The notes under the pieces are model-generated. The model was not told where the DNA came from and ran no database searches. It saw nothing but the letters and a program-made list of their open reading frames with translations. Of a stretch of 64,000 nucleotides of DNA, positions 56,342 to 64,000 are shown piece by piece (the stretch's first letter is position 1; each line of letters begins with the position of its first letter). A program made the translations under genes and the position numbers. The stretch spans positions 27,196-91,195 of the forward strand of contig DJMA01000004.1 in NCBI GenBank assembly GCA_002436415.1, in the 5' to 3' direction. This stretch comes from Bdellovibrionaceae bacterium UBA6502 (lineage in GTDB: Bacteria; Bdellovibrionota; Bdellovibrionia; Bdellovibrionales; UBA840).

Positions 56342-57319
56342 TTAAGCCTTTACTACTTTTTGGGAAATCTTACCAAAGACACTTTGACCGTTTTTATCGA
56401 AGACTTCTATTTCAATGGTGTCATTTACTTTCATAAATGGAGTGATAAATTCTCCGGTTTTAATTTTTTCTAGCATTCTTTTTTCTGCCAAGCAGCTGCT
56501 ACCAACGCTTTCATCTTCATTAGATACGGTTCCACTACCAATGATACTTCCAGCACAAAGAGGGCGAGTACTTGCTGCGTGTTGTACTAGGCGAGGGAAG
56601 TTGAAGAACATTTCACGGCCGTTTGCTTTACCAAAAAATTCATTGTTATATTTTACGTCTAGGTTTAACTCAACTCTTCCATCAACCCAAGCATCACCTA
56701 ATTCATCTGGGCTTACGAACAATGGTCCAAATGCACTACTTGGTTTGGAGTTAACAAAACCAAAACCTTTACCTAGCTCTTCTGGAATAAGTCCACGCAG
56801 TGAAACGTCATTACAAATTCCGATTAGGCGAATCTGTTTTGCACATTCTTCTATACTTGGGTTCAAAGGAAGGTCACCAGTTACAACTACATATTCACCT
56901 TCAAAGTCGGTACCGTGACTAAAATCTACCTGAGGAATATCTTGGGTTGGACTTAAGAAACAATCACTTCCACCTTGGTACATTAAAGGACTAGTTTCTA
57001 AGGTTTCTGGTAATGGAGCGTTTCTTGCTTTACGAACAAGTTTTACGTGTTGAATAAAAGCAGAGCCATCCATCCAAGTGTAAGCGCGTGGAAGGGGAGA
57101 GTGAAAATCATTTAGGTTATAATCAAACTCACCTTCAAGGCTTGAGTTATTTAAAGAATCAGAAAGGGCTTTTAACTTTGGCTCACATTGTTCCCAGTTA
57201 TCGAGTGCAAATTGAAGCGTCTCCGCAATGCCAGTTGCTTTGATAACTTTTTTATTGTCTTTGCTAACAACAACCAATACTCCGTCTCTTGAATCAGATT
57301 TCAAGCTTCCTAATTTCAT
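56342..57319 (-). CDS. Fumarylacetoacetate hydrolase family protein
   Basis: With ATG 57319 (GGAGG five bases upstream) the protein has 325 residues. The FAH-superfamily metal-binding acidic residues are present in Gly-Glu-Tyr and Asn-Asp-Val-Ser-Leu-Arg and in the central segment (about residues 150-240), and Gly-Ser-Gly-Thr-Val lies near 268. It hydrolyses fumarylacetoacetate to fumarate and acetoacetate; because family members also act on related diketones, the exact substrate rests on the neighbouring maiA. The two genes are one base apart. Confidence 0.82.
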   Translation of the reverse strand: MKLGSLKSDSRDGVLVVVSKDNKKVIKATGIAETLQFALDNWEQCEPKLKALSDSLNNSSLEGEFDYNLNDFHSPLPRAYTWMDGSAFIQHVKLVRKARNAPLPETLETSPLMYQGGSDCFLSPTQDIPQVDFSHGTDFEGEYVVVTGDLPLNPSIEECAKQIRLIGICNDVSLRGLIPEELGKGFGFVNSKPSSAFGPLFVSPDELGDAWVDGRVELNLDVKYNNEFFGKANGREMFFNFPRLVQHAASTRPLCAGSIIGSGTVSNEDESVGSSCLAEKRMLEKIKTGEFITPFMKVNDTIEIEVFDKNGQSVFGKISQKVVKA

Positions 57320-57501
57320 AAATACCTCCAAGTGGAGCCATCATAAGGCCTCGTATTCTTTGAGTAAAGGGCATTTGTAGCTTGCTGCGATGAATTTAAA
57401 CAGCTTTACACCTATTGTTTTCAATGGACTTGGATTAAATGCTAAAAGAGGCTTTTTAAAGCTAGATTTTTTAGAACTTGGGTCTATAAAGTTTTTTGTG
57501 T

Positions 57502-58671
57502 TTAGTAATAGCAGGAGGTGACAGCTTCTGTGTACTTGTCATACCAGTCTGACTTACCATTGATTCTTAAGATGGCGGCTTGTTTTTTAAATTCGGTTAA
57601 AACAGTTCGGTCTTTTTCGCAAACAATTTTGTAAGCTTTTAAGGACTCTTTGTACTTTCCTAATTGAAAATTGGTTTGCGCATAACCTTTCCAGCAGTTC
57701 ACCTTTGATTTGTCGGTTCGTATGCATTGACGGTAAAATTTTGCGGCAACTTCATAGTTCTCTTTTTCTTGCATAACTTTACCGGCAGATTCTTGTGCGA
57801 AACTACTACCCGGAAACTGTCGAGCCGCATAACTTAGTATTTTTTCAGCTTGAACATTATTGCCTTTGTATTGTTGGGTTAAGCCAAGGTAAACGTGATT
57901 TTTTGCAATCTTAGGCGAGAGGCGAACCGCAACTTGGCAAGCCGCCAAAGCCTCTTCAAAATAACTGTCTTCTGTATAGTTTTGGCAAAGTTCTGTATAG
58001 TATTCAGCCTTTTCACCAAAGATTCGAATCATGTCTTGTAAAATGATCCTACCTTCATAGTTATTTTTCTTTAGTTTGAAAATTTCATACAAACCCCAGT
58101 AGGCATCTTCAAATTTTGGCTGAAGGCTCAGAGTTTTTCTATACTTAATCGTAGCATCATCCAATTTATCAATTTCTTTAAACGCATTTGCTTGTAAGAA
58201 GTAAAGGTTCGCATAGTTTGGCCACTTTGGAATGACTTGGTTTAAAACACGAATTTCATCCAGCCAAGCTTTATTGCCACGATAGGCTTCGGCTAAATTC
58301 AGGTAAGACTTCAAATCGTTGGGATCGAGAAGATCACGATATATCTCTATGGCATCTTTGTACTGTTGGTCTTTCATGAGATAAAGAGCTAGTTTCTGCT
58401 TTAGCTCTTTGCTTGGAGTTTTTGCGACTTTCTTTTTTAAGATGCTTATGTTTTTCTTTCGAATTAATTCTGCTCGTTTAGCGAGTTTTTCTTTGTCTAC
58501 CTTAACGATTTTTGGCTTAGTTTGCTTTGTTTTTGTAGGAGCTTTGCTTCTTGTTTTGTTTACGACTTTGGCCGAGTCAGTTTTAGCCTGTTCATTTTCT
58601 GCCGATAAGAGAATAGGGCTGTTGCCGAGAAAAAATAATATGACTAGACTTAAGTGTTTCACATTTCGCAT
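57502..58671 (-). CDS. Exported TPR protein, TadD-like by context
   Basis: The 389-residue protein has a signal peptide (cleavage near Leu-Leu-Ser-Ala), a Lys-rich linker, and about eight tetratricopeptide repeats (about 90-360) with the usual Ala/Gly, Leu and Tyr/Phe pattern and Ala-Ala-Lys-Phe-Tyr-Arg-Gln-Cys-type helices. TPR proteins in Tad systems (TadD) act as periplasmic chaperones for secretin or pilus parts. It is divergent from a pilin-like gene and shares a symmetric control region with it. Four late cysteines may form disulfides. Confidence 0.65.
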   Translation of the reverse strand: MRNVKHLSLVILFFLGNSPILLSAENEQAKTDSAKVVNKTRSKAPTKTKQTKPKIVKVDKEKLAKRAELIRKKNISILKKKVAKTPSKELKQKLALYLMKDQQYKDAIEIYRDLLDPNDLKSYLNLAEAYRGNKAWLDEIRVLNQVIPKWPNYANLYFLQANAFKEIDKLDDATIKYRKTLSLQPKFEDAYWGLYEIFKLKKNNYEGRIILQDMIRIFGEKAEYYTELCQNYTEDSYFEEALAACQVAVRLSPKIAKNHVYLGLTQQYKGNNVQAEKILSYAARQFPGSSFAQESAGKVMQEKENYEVAAKFYRQCIRTDKSKVNCWKGYAQTNFQLGKYKESLKAYKIVCEKDRTVLTEFKKQAAILRINGKSDWYDKYTEAVTSCYY

Positions 58672-58678
58672 CTCATCT

Positions 58679-58731
58679 ATTTTAAGATGTTTTCCTGGGA
58701 AAATCCTAGGAAAAATTTCTCATCTTAAAAT
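58679..58731. promoter_or_regulatory. Symmetric control region between divergent TPR and pilin-like genes
   Basis: ATTTTAAGATG (58679-58689) and CATCTTAAAAT (58721-58731) are perfect 11-bp inverted copies. Between them lies a TTTTCCTGGGAAAA palindrome. The right arm touches the ATG of the pilin-like gene and the left arm is just before the TPR gene start, so it could control both. Confidence 0.55.
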
Positions 58732-59632
58732 GAGAGAGTTCTCAGCAAAGAAACTGGCGCAAGAGTCTGGCCAAGCAGTTTTAGAGTATACTTTATTACT
58801 TGTTATAGTGGTCACTATTTTAACCGGCTCAATTTATCAATTTAGTTCTGCCTTCCAAGCTTTTACAGATAGCTATTTTGGTGATTACCTTCAATGTTTG
58901 ATTGAGTCAGGCGAGTTGCCACAATTAGGTGGTGATGACGAAGGAATTTGTAACACTTCCTTTCAAGCATTCAGTCTTGCTAATGGAAGGCCAATGGATA
59001 GTAGCTCAAGTAATTCCGCTTCTAATTCTTCGGGAGATTCCAATGTCGGTGGCGGCGGGGTATATGGAGGAAGTAATCCCAACTCTTCTGGAACCACTGT
59101 TGGCAGGGAACCGGGAAGTTCGGTGGGAGCAGGAAGTTCTTCTGGAAATTTAGGGGCATCTAGTGCAGGCCCGGCAGGTTCGTCTAGGAGCTCAGGCGGT
59201 TTAGGTAGTGGAGGAAGATCCAATCGGGTATCCGTTGGTGGACAGGGCGAGAATACTGGCTTTGGAAATAATAAAAATAAAAAAGTTCCTTTCAATCCTA
59301 GGGCTAATACTTATACCGACTTGGGCACAAATGCTTCTGGCGGGGGCTTGAGAACTCGACGTGTATTAAGGGCCTATGGTTCAGAAAATGAGAGTGGAAA
59401 TGTTGAGGGCGGACAAGAGGCTTCATCAAGTGCTGTGGCCGAAGCCGGAGGTCAGTCTGGCAGAGACAAAAAAGTTCCGGTGTCTGAAAGAAGACCGGCC
59501 AATGATGATACTCAGGTAGAAGAAATGTCTTTTGGTAATTTCATGCGATATCTAATCATCTTTTGTATGGTGGTCGCTTTGATTTTATTCTTAGGTGGTC
59601 AAATTCAAAGCATAACTAAATCAATGGATTAA
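58730..59632 (+). CDS. Pilin-like protein with Ser/Gly-rich central region and C-terminal helix
   Basis: From ATG 58730 the protein has 300 residues. The N-terminus has Ser-Gly-Gln-Ala-Val-Leu-Glu-Tyr followed by a hydrophobic helix (about 16-38): a TadE/Flp-like prepilin with cleavage after Gly and Glu5, Tyr6. The middle (about 75-270) is Ser/Gly/Asn-rich low complexity. A second hydrophobic segment (about 275-290) and a short basic tail end it. Pilins normally have a single helix, so a two-anchor layout is unusual; it may be a long minor pilin or adhesive fibre. Divergent from the TPR gene. Confidence 0.55.
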   Translation: MREFSAKKLAQESGQAVLEYTLLLVIVVTILTGSIYQFSSAFQAFTDSYFGDYLQCLIESGELPQLGGDDEGICNTSFQAFSLANGRPMDSSSSNSASNSSGDSNVGGGGVYGGSNPNSSGTTVGREPGSSVGAGSSSGNLGASSAGPAGSSRSSGGLGSGGRSNRVSVGGQGENTGFGNNKNKKVPFNPRANTYTDLGTNASGGGLRTRRVLRAYGSENESGNVEGGQEASSSAVAEAGGQSGRDKKVPVSERRPANDDTQVEEMSFGNFMRYLIIFCMVVALILFLGGQIQSITKSMD

Positions 59633-59676
59633 AAAGACGCAACGCAAATAAACGTTAAAAGTTTTGCTGCGTCTTT
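59633..59676 (+). terminator. Terminator of the pilin-like gene
   Basis: AAAGACGCA (59633-59641) and TGCGTCTTT (59668-59676) are perfectly complementary around a 26-base loop. No long T-run follows, so efficiency is uncertain. Confidence 0.5.
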
Positions 59677-59862
59677 GCGCGGAAATTTTTCCACAGCATT
59701 TTGGAAGAAGTTCTAGAAATCCTACATAGTTCTAATGATTTTAAATATTTATGATCTTTTATGTTGAAACTATTGTTTAGCACCTGCATCCTACCGCTAA
59801 GCAGATGAAGGGACCACTGGGGGGTGAGCTCTTGATCATTTTGCCTATATGTTGGGGGAGAT

Positions 59863-60282
59863 TTGGCAAAAGTTATCGCGTTCAATCAAAAGAAGAAGGT
59901 ATTTAAGCTCGATGAGCTTAACAGTCTTGTTCCCGTTTTTTTAAAAGTCACTAATAGCGCAAAGACCGAAGCAGATGAGCTCTTAAATCAGTTGTACTCA
60001 CTAACAGATGTTGCTCCTGGTTCCGATCTAGCAAAATCTTTGGAAGCAGAAATCGATCGAATCATAATTTCTTGGCAAACCAAGATAGAAAAACTTGGTG
60101 GAAAAACCAAAGGTTTATGGTTGGCAGATTTTGATAGTGGAGACGGTTATTATTGCTGGAAGTATCCTGAAGAAAAAATTAACTTTTGGCACAAGTATTC
60201 AGAAGGTTTTACAGGAAGGATACCTATAGAACAAAAACCGAAACATTTGGATATTGTTCCAAGCCTAGATCCACAGCTGTAA
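59863..60282 (+). CDS. DUF2203-family protein
   Basis: The 139-residue protein starts with TTG (GGGGGAG three bases upstream); no better start exists. It has an N-terminal helical region with Asp-Glu-Leu-Asn-Ser-Leu-Val-Pro and the DUF2203 signature Lys-Gly-Leu-Trp-Leu-Ala-Asp-Phe-Asp-Ser-Gly-Asp-Gly-Tyr-Tyr-Cys-Trp-Lys (quoted in part) followed by Pro-Glu-x-x-Ile and Trp-His. The family is of unknown function and usually small. It stands before nadE, separated by about 120 bases. Confidence 0.7.
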   Translation: MAKVIAFNQKKKVFKLDELNSLVPVFLKVTNSAKTEADELLNQLYSLTDVAPGSDLAKSLEAEIDRIIISWQTKIEKLGGKTKGLWLADFDSGDGYYCWKYPEEKINFWHKYSEGFTGRIPIEQKPKHLDIVPSLDPQL

Positions 60283-60405
60283 ATAAAAACTCCTTTTTAA
60301 ATCTCAAATTATTTCAACAAAGAGTTGTGAAAGTTCACGGCTCTTTTCAATAAAGGTTTTCCAGCGGCCGGCATAATGTTATAAATCCTTTTTACGAGGT
60401 AAATT

Positions 60406-62046
60406 ATGCGAATTGCAATGGCCCAAATCAATAGTCATTTAGGAAATTTTTCTGCCAATGCAGATAAAATTATTGAGTACACAAAGAAAGCACTAGATAG
60501 AAATTGCGATTTAGTCTTATTCCCTGAATTAGCTCTTTTCGGCTACTGGACATCAGATCTTTTAGAAAGACCGAGTATCGTAGCTGCTCAAGATAAAGAA
60601 CTAGAAAAGCTAGCAAAGAAAATTCCAGAAGGTATCGGCGTTTTATTTGGCGCTGTAACTCATGCGAAGAAAACGGATATTAAGTACTTTAGAAACTCGG
60701 CCGTATTTTTACAGAAAAATAAAAAGCCTAAGTTTTTTCACAAAGAGCTTTTGCCAACTTATGAAGTCTTTGATGAAAAAAGACATTTTGCCGAAGGTGA
60801 GCTGGTCAAGAATGTTTTAAAATTTAAAGGGAAACGTTTATTGGTAAGTATTTGCGAGGACATTTGGGGTTGGGGTGAAGCCTGGGAAGGCACTCGATAT
60901 GTCAACAATCCGTTTCGAGCGCTTAGGGGAGAGAAGTTCGATGCAGTTTTAAACTTAAGTGCTTCCCCATTTTCAAAAGCCAAAGATGAGCGTCGCTTGA
61001 GCGTGGTGCAAAAAACTGCACAGTATATGAAATGCCCACTAGTTTATGTAAACATGGTCGGTGGTCAGGATGAGTTAGTTTTTGATGGCGGTTCAATTGC
61101 GGTAGATAAAAAAGGAAATGTAATTGCAGAGAGTTCCTATTTTGAAGAGGACATTAATCTTGTTGATATAGATAGTCTTGAAGGTGGAATTCGCCCTCAC
61201 AATTTAACCTCCTTGAAAAAGAAGGACAAAGACCTTGAAGCTTTTCGCCGTGCAATCGCCTTAGGAATCAAAGACTTTGTTGCTAAAAATGGAATGAAGA
61301 AGGTGCACCTAGGTTTGAGTGGAGGCATTGACTCTGCTTTGGTTGCTTGTTTGGCAGTGGATGCTCTTGGACCTGGTAACGTAACTTGCATTGCCATGCC
61401 GAGTGAATTTAATCACCAAGAAAGTTATGAGCTTGCAAAGCAGCTGGCATCTAACCTAGGAAGTAAGTTTTATTCAATCCCCATCAAAGACCCATATGAG
61501 GGGATGCTAAAAGCTTTTGAAGACAATATTAGCAAAGAAGACTTCGGATTGATGAATGAAAACTTGCAAGCAAGAATTCGAGGGGCCTTTTTAATGGCCT
61601 ATTCAAATCGCCATCATTCCATGTTGCTAACCACAGGTAATAAGAGTGAGTATGCAACCGGTTACGCTACTTTGTATGGAGATATGAATGGAGGATTGGC
61701 TCCAATTGGTGACTTACTTAAAACAGAGGTTTTTGCTTTAAGTGAATACTACAATAAAGAATATGAGCTAATTCCTAGGAGAATCATTGATAGGCCTCCA
61801 AGTGCGGAGCTTCGCCCTGATCAGAAGGATGAGGACTCTTTGCCGCCTTATAAAGTTTTAGATAAAAGCATAGAGAAGATTGTTGTCGAATGTAAACCAG
61901 CAACGACAAAGGTAGATAAAGAAGTTTTAAAAATGATTTATCGAAATGAGTTCAAGCGTTGGCAAGCGGCTCCCATCGTACGTGTTAGTAAACACGCTTT
62001 TGGGACAGGAAGAAGATTTCCTATCACCAACGCTGCAATTTTATAA
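60406..62046 (+). CDS. nadE: Glutamine-dependent NAD+ synthetase
   Basis: The 546-residue protein has an N-terminal nitrilase-type glutaminase (about 1-265) with catalytic Glu41, Lys113 and Cys150 in Ser-Ile-Cys-Glu-Asp-Ile-Trp, and a C-terminal synthetase with the P-loop Leu-Ser-Gly-Gly-Ile-Asp-Ser-Ala near 303 that adenylates and amidates nicotinate adenine dinucleotide. It forms NAD+ from NaAD with glutamine nitrogen. A strong ribosome binding site (GAGG) precedes it. The 3' end overlaps the exonuclease gene by six bases. The domain order is the standard one. Confidence 0.94.
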   Translation: MRIAMAQINSHLGNFSANADKIIEYTKKALDRNCDLVLFPELALFGYWTSDLLERPSIVAAQDKELEKLAKKIPEGIGVLFGAVTHAKKTDIKYFRNSAVFLQKNKKPKFFHKELLPTYEVFDEKRHFAEGELVKNVLKFKGKRLLVSICEDIWGWGEAWEGTRYVNNPFRALRGEKFDAVLNLSASPFSKAKDERRLSVVQKTAQYMKCPLVYVNMVGGQDELVFDGGSIAVDKKGNVIAESSYFEEDINLVDIDSLEGGIRPHNLTSLKKKDKDLEAFRRAIALGIKDFVAKNGMKKVHLGLSGGIDSALVACLAVDALGPGNVTCIAMPSEFNHQESYELAKQLASNLGSKFYSIPIKDPYEGMLKAFEDNISKEDFGLMNENLQARIRGAFLMAYSNRHHSMLLTTGNKSEYATGYATLYGDMNGGLAPIGDLLKTEVFALSEYYNKEYELIPRRIIDRPPSAELRPDQKDEDSLPPYKVLDKSIEKIVVECKPATTKVDKEVLKMIYRNEFKRWQAAPIVRVSKHAFGTGRRFPITNAAIL

Positions 62047-62655
62047 AAGATCCATTAGGCCTAACTGTTTAGGCTGTCTTTCAATTTGTGGAAACTCTAA
62101 TGACTTTCCAGATAGACTGATTAGGTTTTCGATGGCTGGAAGTTTCTCGCCATCGGAAATTTTTTGAATCAACTTCCAGAATAACTGGCCACAATACCCA
62201 GCATCTTCTTCGGCGCGGTGAAAGTCAGTAGTTTGAATGTCAAAATGCTGAACCAAAGTTCCTAGTTTGTAGTTGGCCATACCAGGAATTACTTTTTTGG
62301 CGATTCCTAGAGTATCTAAAACTAAGCCTTTTGGTGCTGGAGATTCATATTTTTTGATGTCGGCAGTTAAAAACTGAACATCAAAAGCCGCATTATGGGC
62401 AACGATTAAGTCTTCGCCACAAAATTCAGCAAATTGAGGAAGTAAGCTTTCGATCAAAGGTGCATCTTTGACCATCTCATCGGTAATTCCTGTAACCTTA
62501 ACTACTTCAGCTGGGATTGGTTTTTGAGGGTTTACTAGAGTTGCAAAACGAGCAATGGCTTTTCCATTTTCAAATTTTACAGCACCAATTTCAGTAATTT
62601 GCTCTACGCCAGGTAGAAAGCCTGTTGTTTCTAAGTCGAATGCGATATATTTCAT
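62041..62655 (-). CDS. DEDDh 3'-5' exonuclease (DNA polymerase III epsilon-like)
   Basis: From ATG 62655 the protein has 204 residues: Phe-Asp7-Leu-Glu9-Thr-Thr-Gly (ExoI), His-Asn-Ala-Ala-Phe-Asp (ExoII) and His-Arg-Ala-Glu-Glu-Asp-Ala (ExoIII), the DEDDh set. It belongs to the DnaQ-like exonucleases (proofreading, RNase T or DNA repair). A stretch upstream (62656-62940) of the open frame overlaps the ferredoxin gene and is not coding. The C-terminal Pro-Gln-Ile-Glu-Arg tail is unusual. It converges with nadE. Confidence 0.85.
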   Translation of the reverse strand: MKYIAFDLETTGFLPGVEQITEIGAVKFENGKAIARFATLVNPQKPIPAEVVKVTGITDEMVKDAPLIESLLPQFAEFCGEDLIVAHNAAFDVQFLTADIKKYESPAPKGLVLDTLGIAKKVIPGMANYKLGTLVQHFDIQTTDFHRAEEDAGYCGQLFWKLIQKISDGEKLPAIENLISLSGKSLEFPQIERQPKQLGLMDLL

Positions 62656-62737
62656 AATAATAGTATTACTTAAGAGTTTTGAGTCATTCAAGTTTTCAAA
62701 AAGACTTTTACAAACTTTCTCAGTGAGGGATTCTAAG

Positions 62738-63046
62738 TTGTCGAAATCTATAAAGATTGTAAATACGGAAATAGAGATTGCAGCGGATGAACAGCTCAGT
62801 GTGTTAGAAAATTTAAAAGCCAACAAAATTCCTATCAATAATAGCTGTGAAGGAATGGGAACCTGCACCACATGCCGAGTGTTTGTGCACTCTGATCTCT
62901 CCCTTTTAAAAGGACCTAATGAGGTTGAAGCAGAGGCCATTGCTGGTAGGAATTTTGCTCAAAATGAACGCTTAAGTTGTCAGCTAGAGTTTGAGGGGAG
63001 CTTAGAGATTGAAATCCCCAGCACTAAACTTTTGGCAGATACTTAA
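62738..63046 (+). CDS. 2Fe-2S ferredoxin
   Basis: From the TTG at 62738 (GAGGGA seven bases upstream) the protein has 102 residues: Cys37, Cys43, Cys46 and Cys81 form the cluster-binding set in Cys-x5-Cys-x2-Cys...Cys, the adrenodoxin/bacterial-ferredoxin pattern. It should carry electrons in the cytoplasm, for example in iron-sulfur assembly or monooxygenases. An open frame from 62555 upstream overlaps the exonuclease gene and is rejected. The TTG start is chosen on the ribosome binding site. Confidence 0.85.
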   Translation: MSKSIKIVNTEIEIAADEQLSVLENLKANKIPINNSCEGMGTCTTCRVFVHSDLSLLKGPNEVEAEAIAGRNFAQNERLSCQLEFEGSLEIEIPSTKLLADT

Positions 63047-63142
63047 TTTCAAGGAAAAGCCCGTAAAACCTAAGTATGAAGGTTTTCTTTCTCAATAATT
63101 TGTATTAAGATCCTGACTTCAAAAACCAATCAAGGAGAGTTT

Positions 63143-63892
63143 GTGGCTTTGGTTCATGAATTGGAAGCGCAAGGTAATGTGCTTTTTCGTAATCGCTCTT
63201 GGATTCCGGCGCTATTTGTTTTAGCTGGAGTCGTTTATATTTACCTAGAAGGAATGCAATTTCCAGTAGAAAGCCAATGGTTATGGATCGGAATTTGTTC
63301 TGCTTTCATTTTCTTGGGGCAATTCATTCGTGCCTATGCAATTGGATACTCAGATGATCGTACCTCGGGTCGCAATACATCTGCAGGTCAAGTGGCCGAG
63401 TCGATCAATAAAACAGGAATGTACTCAATGGTTCGCCATCCTCTTTATTTAGGGAACTACTTTATGTGGTTAGGAACTTTATTGTTCGTAGGTTCTTGGG
63501 AGTTTGTTTTACTATGTACTTTGGCATACTGGTTGTATTACGAAAGAATTATGTTCGCTGAAGAACAGTTCTTAAGAAAAAAATTTGGTTCAGAAGCCTA
63601 TGATGAATGGTCCAAGAGTACACCTCCTTTCTGGCCAAAGTTTGCAAACTTTGAAAAACCGAAAAACTCTTTTGATTGGAAGGATACAATTCGCAGAGAG
63701 TACTTAGGTTTTTGTGCTGGTTATTATGTGATTTGTATTTTGGCTGTTTTTGCCACAAGTATGGAGCTAGGAACTTTTGCCTACTCGGAAGAAATTAAAG
63801 TTTTGTTTTTTGCAAATCTAGGTTTTTTCTTAGTGGTTCGCTTATTGTCTAAGATGACAAATGTTTTAAGTCCTAAGCGTTTACAAGTATAA
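63143..63892 (+). CDS. ICMT/phospholipid-methyltransferase-like membrane protein
   Basis: The 249-residue protein starts with GTG (AGGAGAG seven bases upstream). It has about five hydrophobic helices and the ICMT/PEMT motif: Met-Val-Arg-His-Pro-Leu-Tyr-Leu-Gly-Asn-Tyr near residue 97 and Glu-Glu-Gln-Phe-Leu-Arg-Lys-Lys-Phe-Gly...Tyr-Asp-Glu-Trp near 146, which bind S-adenosylmethionine at the membrane. Bacterial members methylate lipids or isoprenoids; the substrate is unknown. C-terminal helices after residue 185 are extra to the basic family. It lies alone before a terminator. Confidence 0.72.
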   Translation: MALVHELEAQGNVLFRNRSWIPALFVLAGVVYIYLEGMQFPVESQWLWIGICSAFIFLGQFIRAYAIGYSDDRTSGRNTSAGQVAESINKTGMYSMVRHPLYLGNYFMWLGTLLFVGSWEFVLLCTLAYWLYYERIMFAEEQFLRKKFGSEAYDEWSKSTPPFWPKFANFEKPKNSFDWKDTIRREYLGFCAGYYVICILAVFATSMELGTFAYSEEIKVLFFANLGFFLVVRLLSKMTNVLSPKRLQV

Positions 63893-63918
63893 AAGTAAAG
63901 TAAACAGCATTGAAAAAA

Positions 63919-63968
63919 AGCCTCTTCCATGATCTGTCCCCCTAAACATGGACAGACAAAGAGGTGCT
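63919..63968 (-). terminator. Terminator of a gene entering from the right edge
   Basis: On the minus strand CCTCTT/AAGAGG and CTGTCC/GGACAG form a branched hairpin that ends in seven T residues. A stop codon TAA on the minus strand near 63979 suggests a gene that continues beyond the window. Confidence 0.6.
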
Positions 63969-64000
63969 TCAAGATTTAACTTACAAAGCTCCGGCATTTA

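Noticed and set aside
59655..59885. Minus-strand ORF of 76 codons near the DUF2203 gene
   Set aside because: It runs antisense over the start of the DUF2203 gene and has no recognisable ribosome binding site or domain.
62555..62737. N-terminal extension of the ferredoxin frame
   Set aside because: These 61 codons overlap the exonuclease gene antisense and precede a better start with a ribosome binding site.

Overview
The window looks like a chromosomal segment of a Bdellovibrio-like predatory bacterium (Bdellovibrionota). It is AT-rich and compact, has four-base gene overlaps, and carries an unusual density of exported proteins of unknown function. It also has eukaryote-type class I ribonucleotide reductase genes and a NodB-type deacetylase. 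Most telling is a complete-looking Flp (Tad) pilus cluster that ends in an Rhs/YD-repeat gene and a small secreted protein. That layout matches what I recall of the host-interaction (hit) locus of Bdellovibrio bacteriovorus. The taxonomic call is inference from gene content, not from a marker-gene search.

Layout. 1-4.9 kb: a duplicated QueD-like protein, a secreted transglycosylase-like protein, an HTTM-like membrane protein pair, a CofE-like ligase and an unlisted 47-residue membrane peptide. 5.0-5.3 kb: tRNA-Asn with a repeat/hairpin cassette behind it. 5.4-11.7 kb: App1-like phosphatase, a winged-helix regulator with its probable operator, a possible IucA/IucC-like exported protein, an outer-membrane protein with a decayed copy upstream, FosA-like protein, tRNA-Ser and GmhA. 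11.8-12.3 kb: tRNA-Arg with a second cassette of the same design. 12.3-20 kb: methionine aminopeptidase, Tat-exported pirin, NodB deacetylase, photolyase and a secreted phospholipase-D-fold protein. 20-25.2 kb: one giant kinase-like/STAND-like/TPR/GAF/histidine kinase. 25.2-29.3 kb: nrdB-nrdA behind two NrdR boxes and a DnaA box. 29.3-44.4 kb: secreted proteins, DoxX, groES-groEL, AlkB-like, lipocalin, outer-membrane barrels, DedA and a CheY-like gene. 44.4-54.7 kb: the hit-like genes and Flp pilus cluster, all on the minus strand. 55-59.6 kb: MaiA-FAH tyrosine-catabolism pair, a TPR protein and a divergent pilin-like protein. 59.8-64 kb: DUF2203, NadE, a DEDDh exonuclease, a 2Fe-2S ferredoxin and an ICMT-like methyltransferase.

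How the genes work together. The Flp cluster supplies pilin, prepilin peptidase, minor pilins, CpaB, secretin, a fused TadZ-TadA ATPase and TadB. It probably builds a surface pilus, and the two small/Rhs genes at its end may couple it to prey contact. An intrinsic terminator between the secretin gene and the ATPase gene suggests two transcription units. The ribonucleotide reductase promoter combines NrdR and DnaA sites, which would tie dNTP supply to replication. The secreted hydrolases (transglycosylase-like, NodB deacetylase, zincin-like, phospholipase-D-like) fit a lifestyle that remodels its own or another cell's envelope.

No CRISPR array, insertion sequence, prophage or rRNA operon was seen. 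The most unusual feature is the shared architecture behind the tRNA-Asn and tRNA-Arg genes: a duplicated 3' flank with its terminator, perfect hairpins, and a short inverted copy of the tRNA T-arm.
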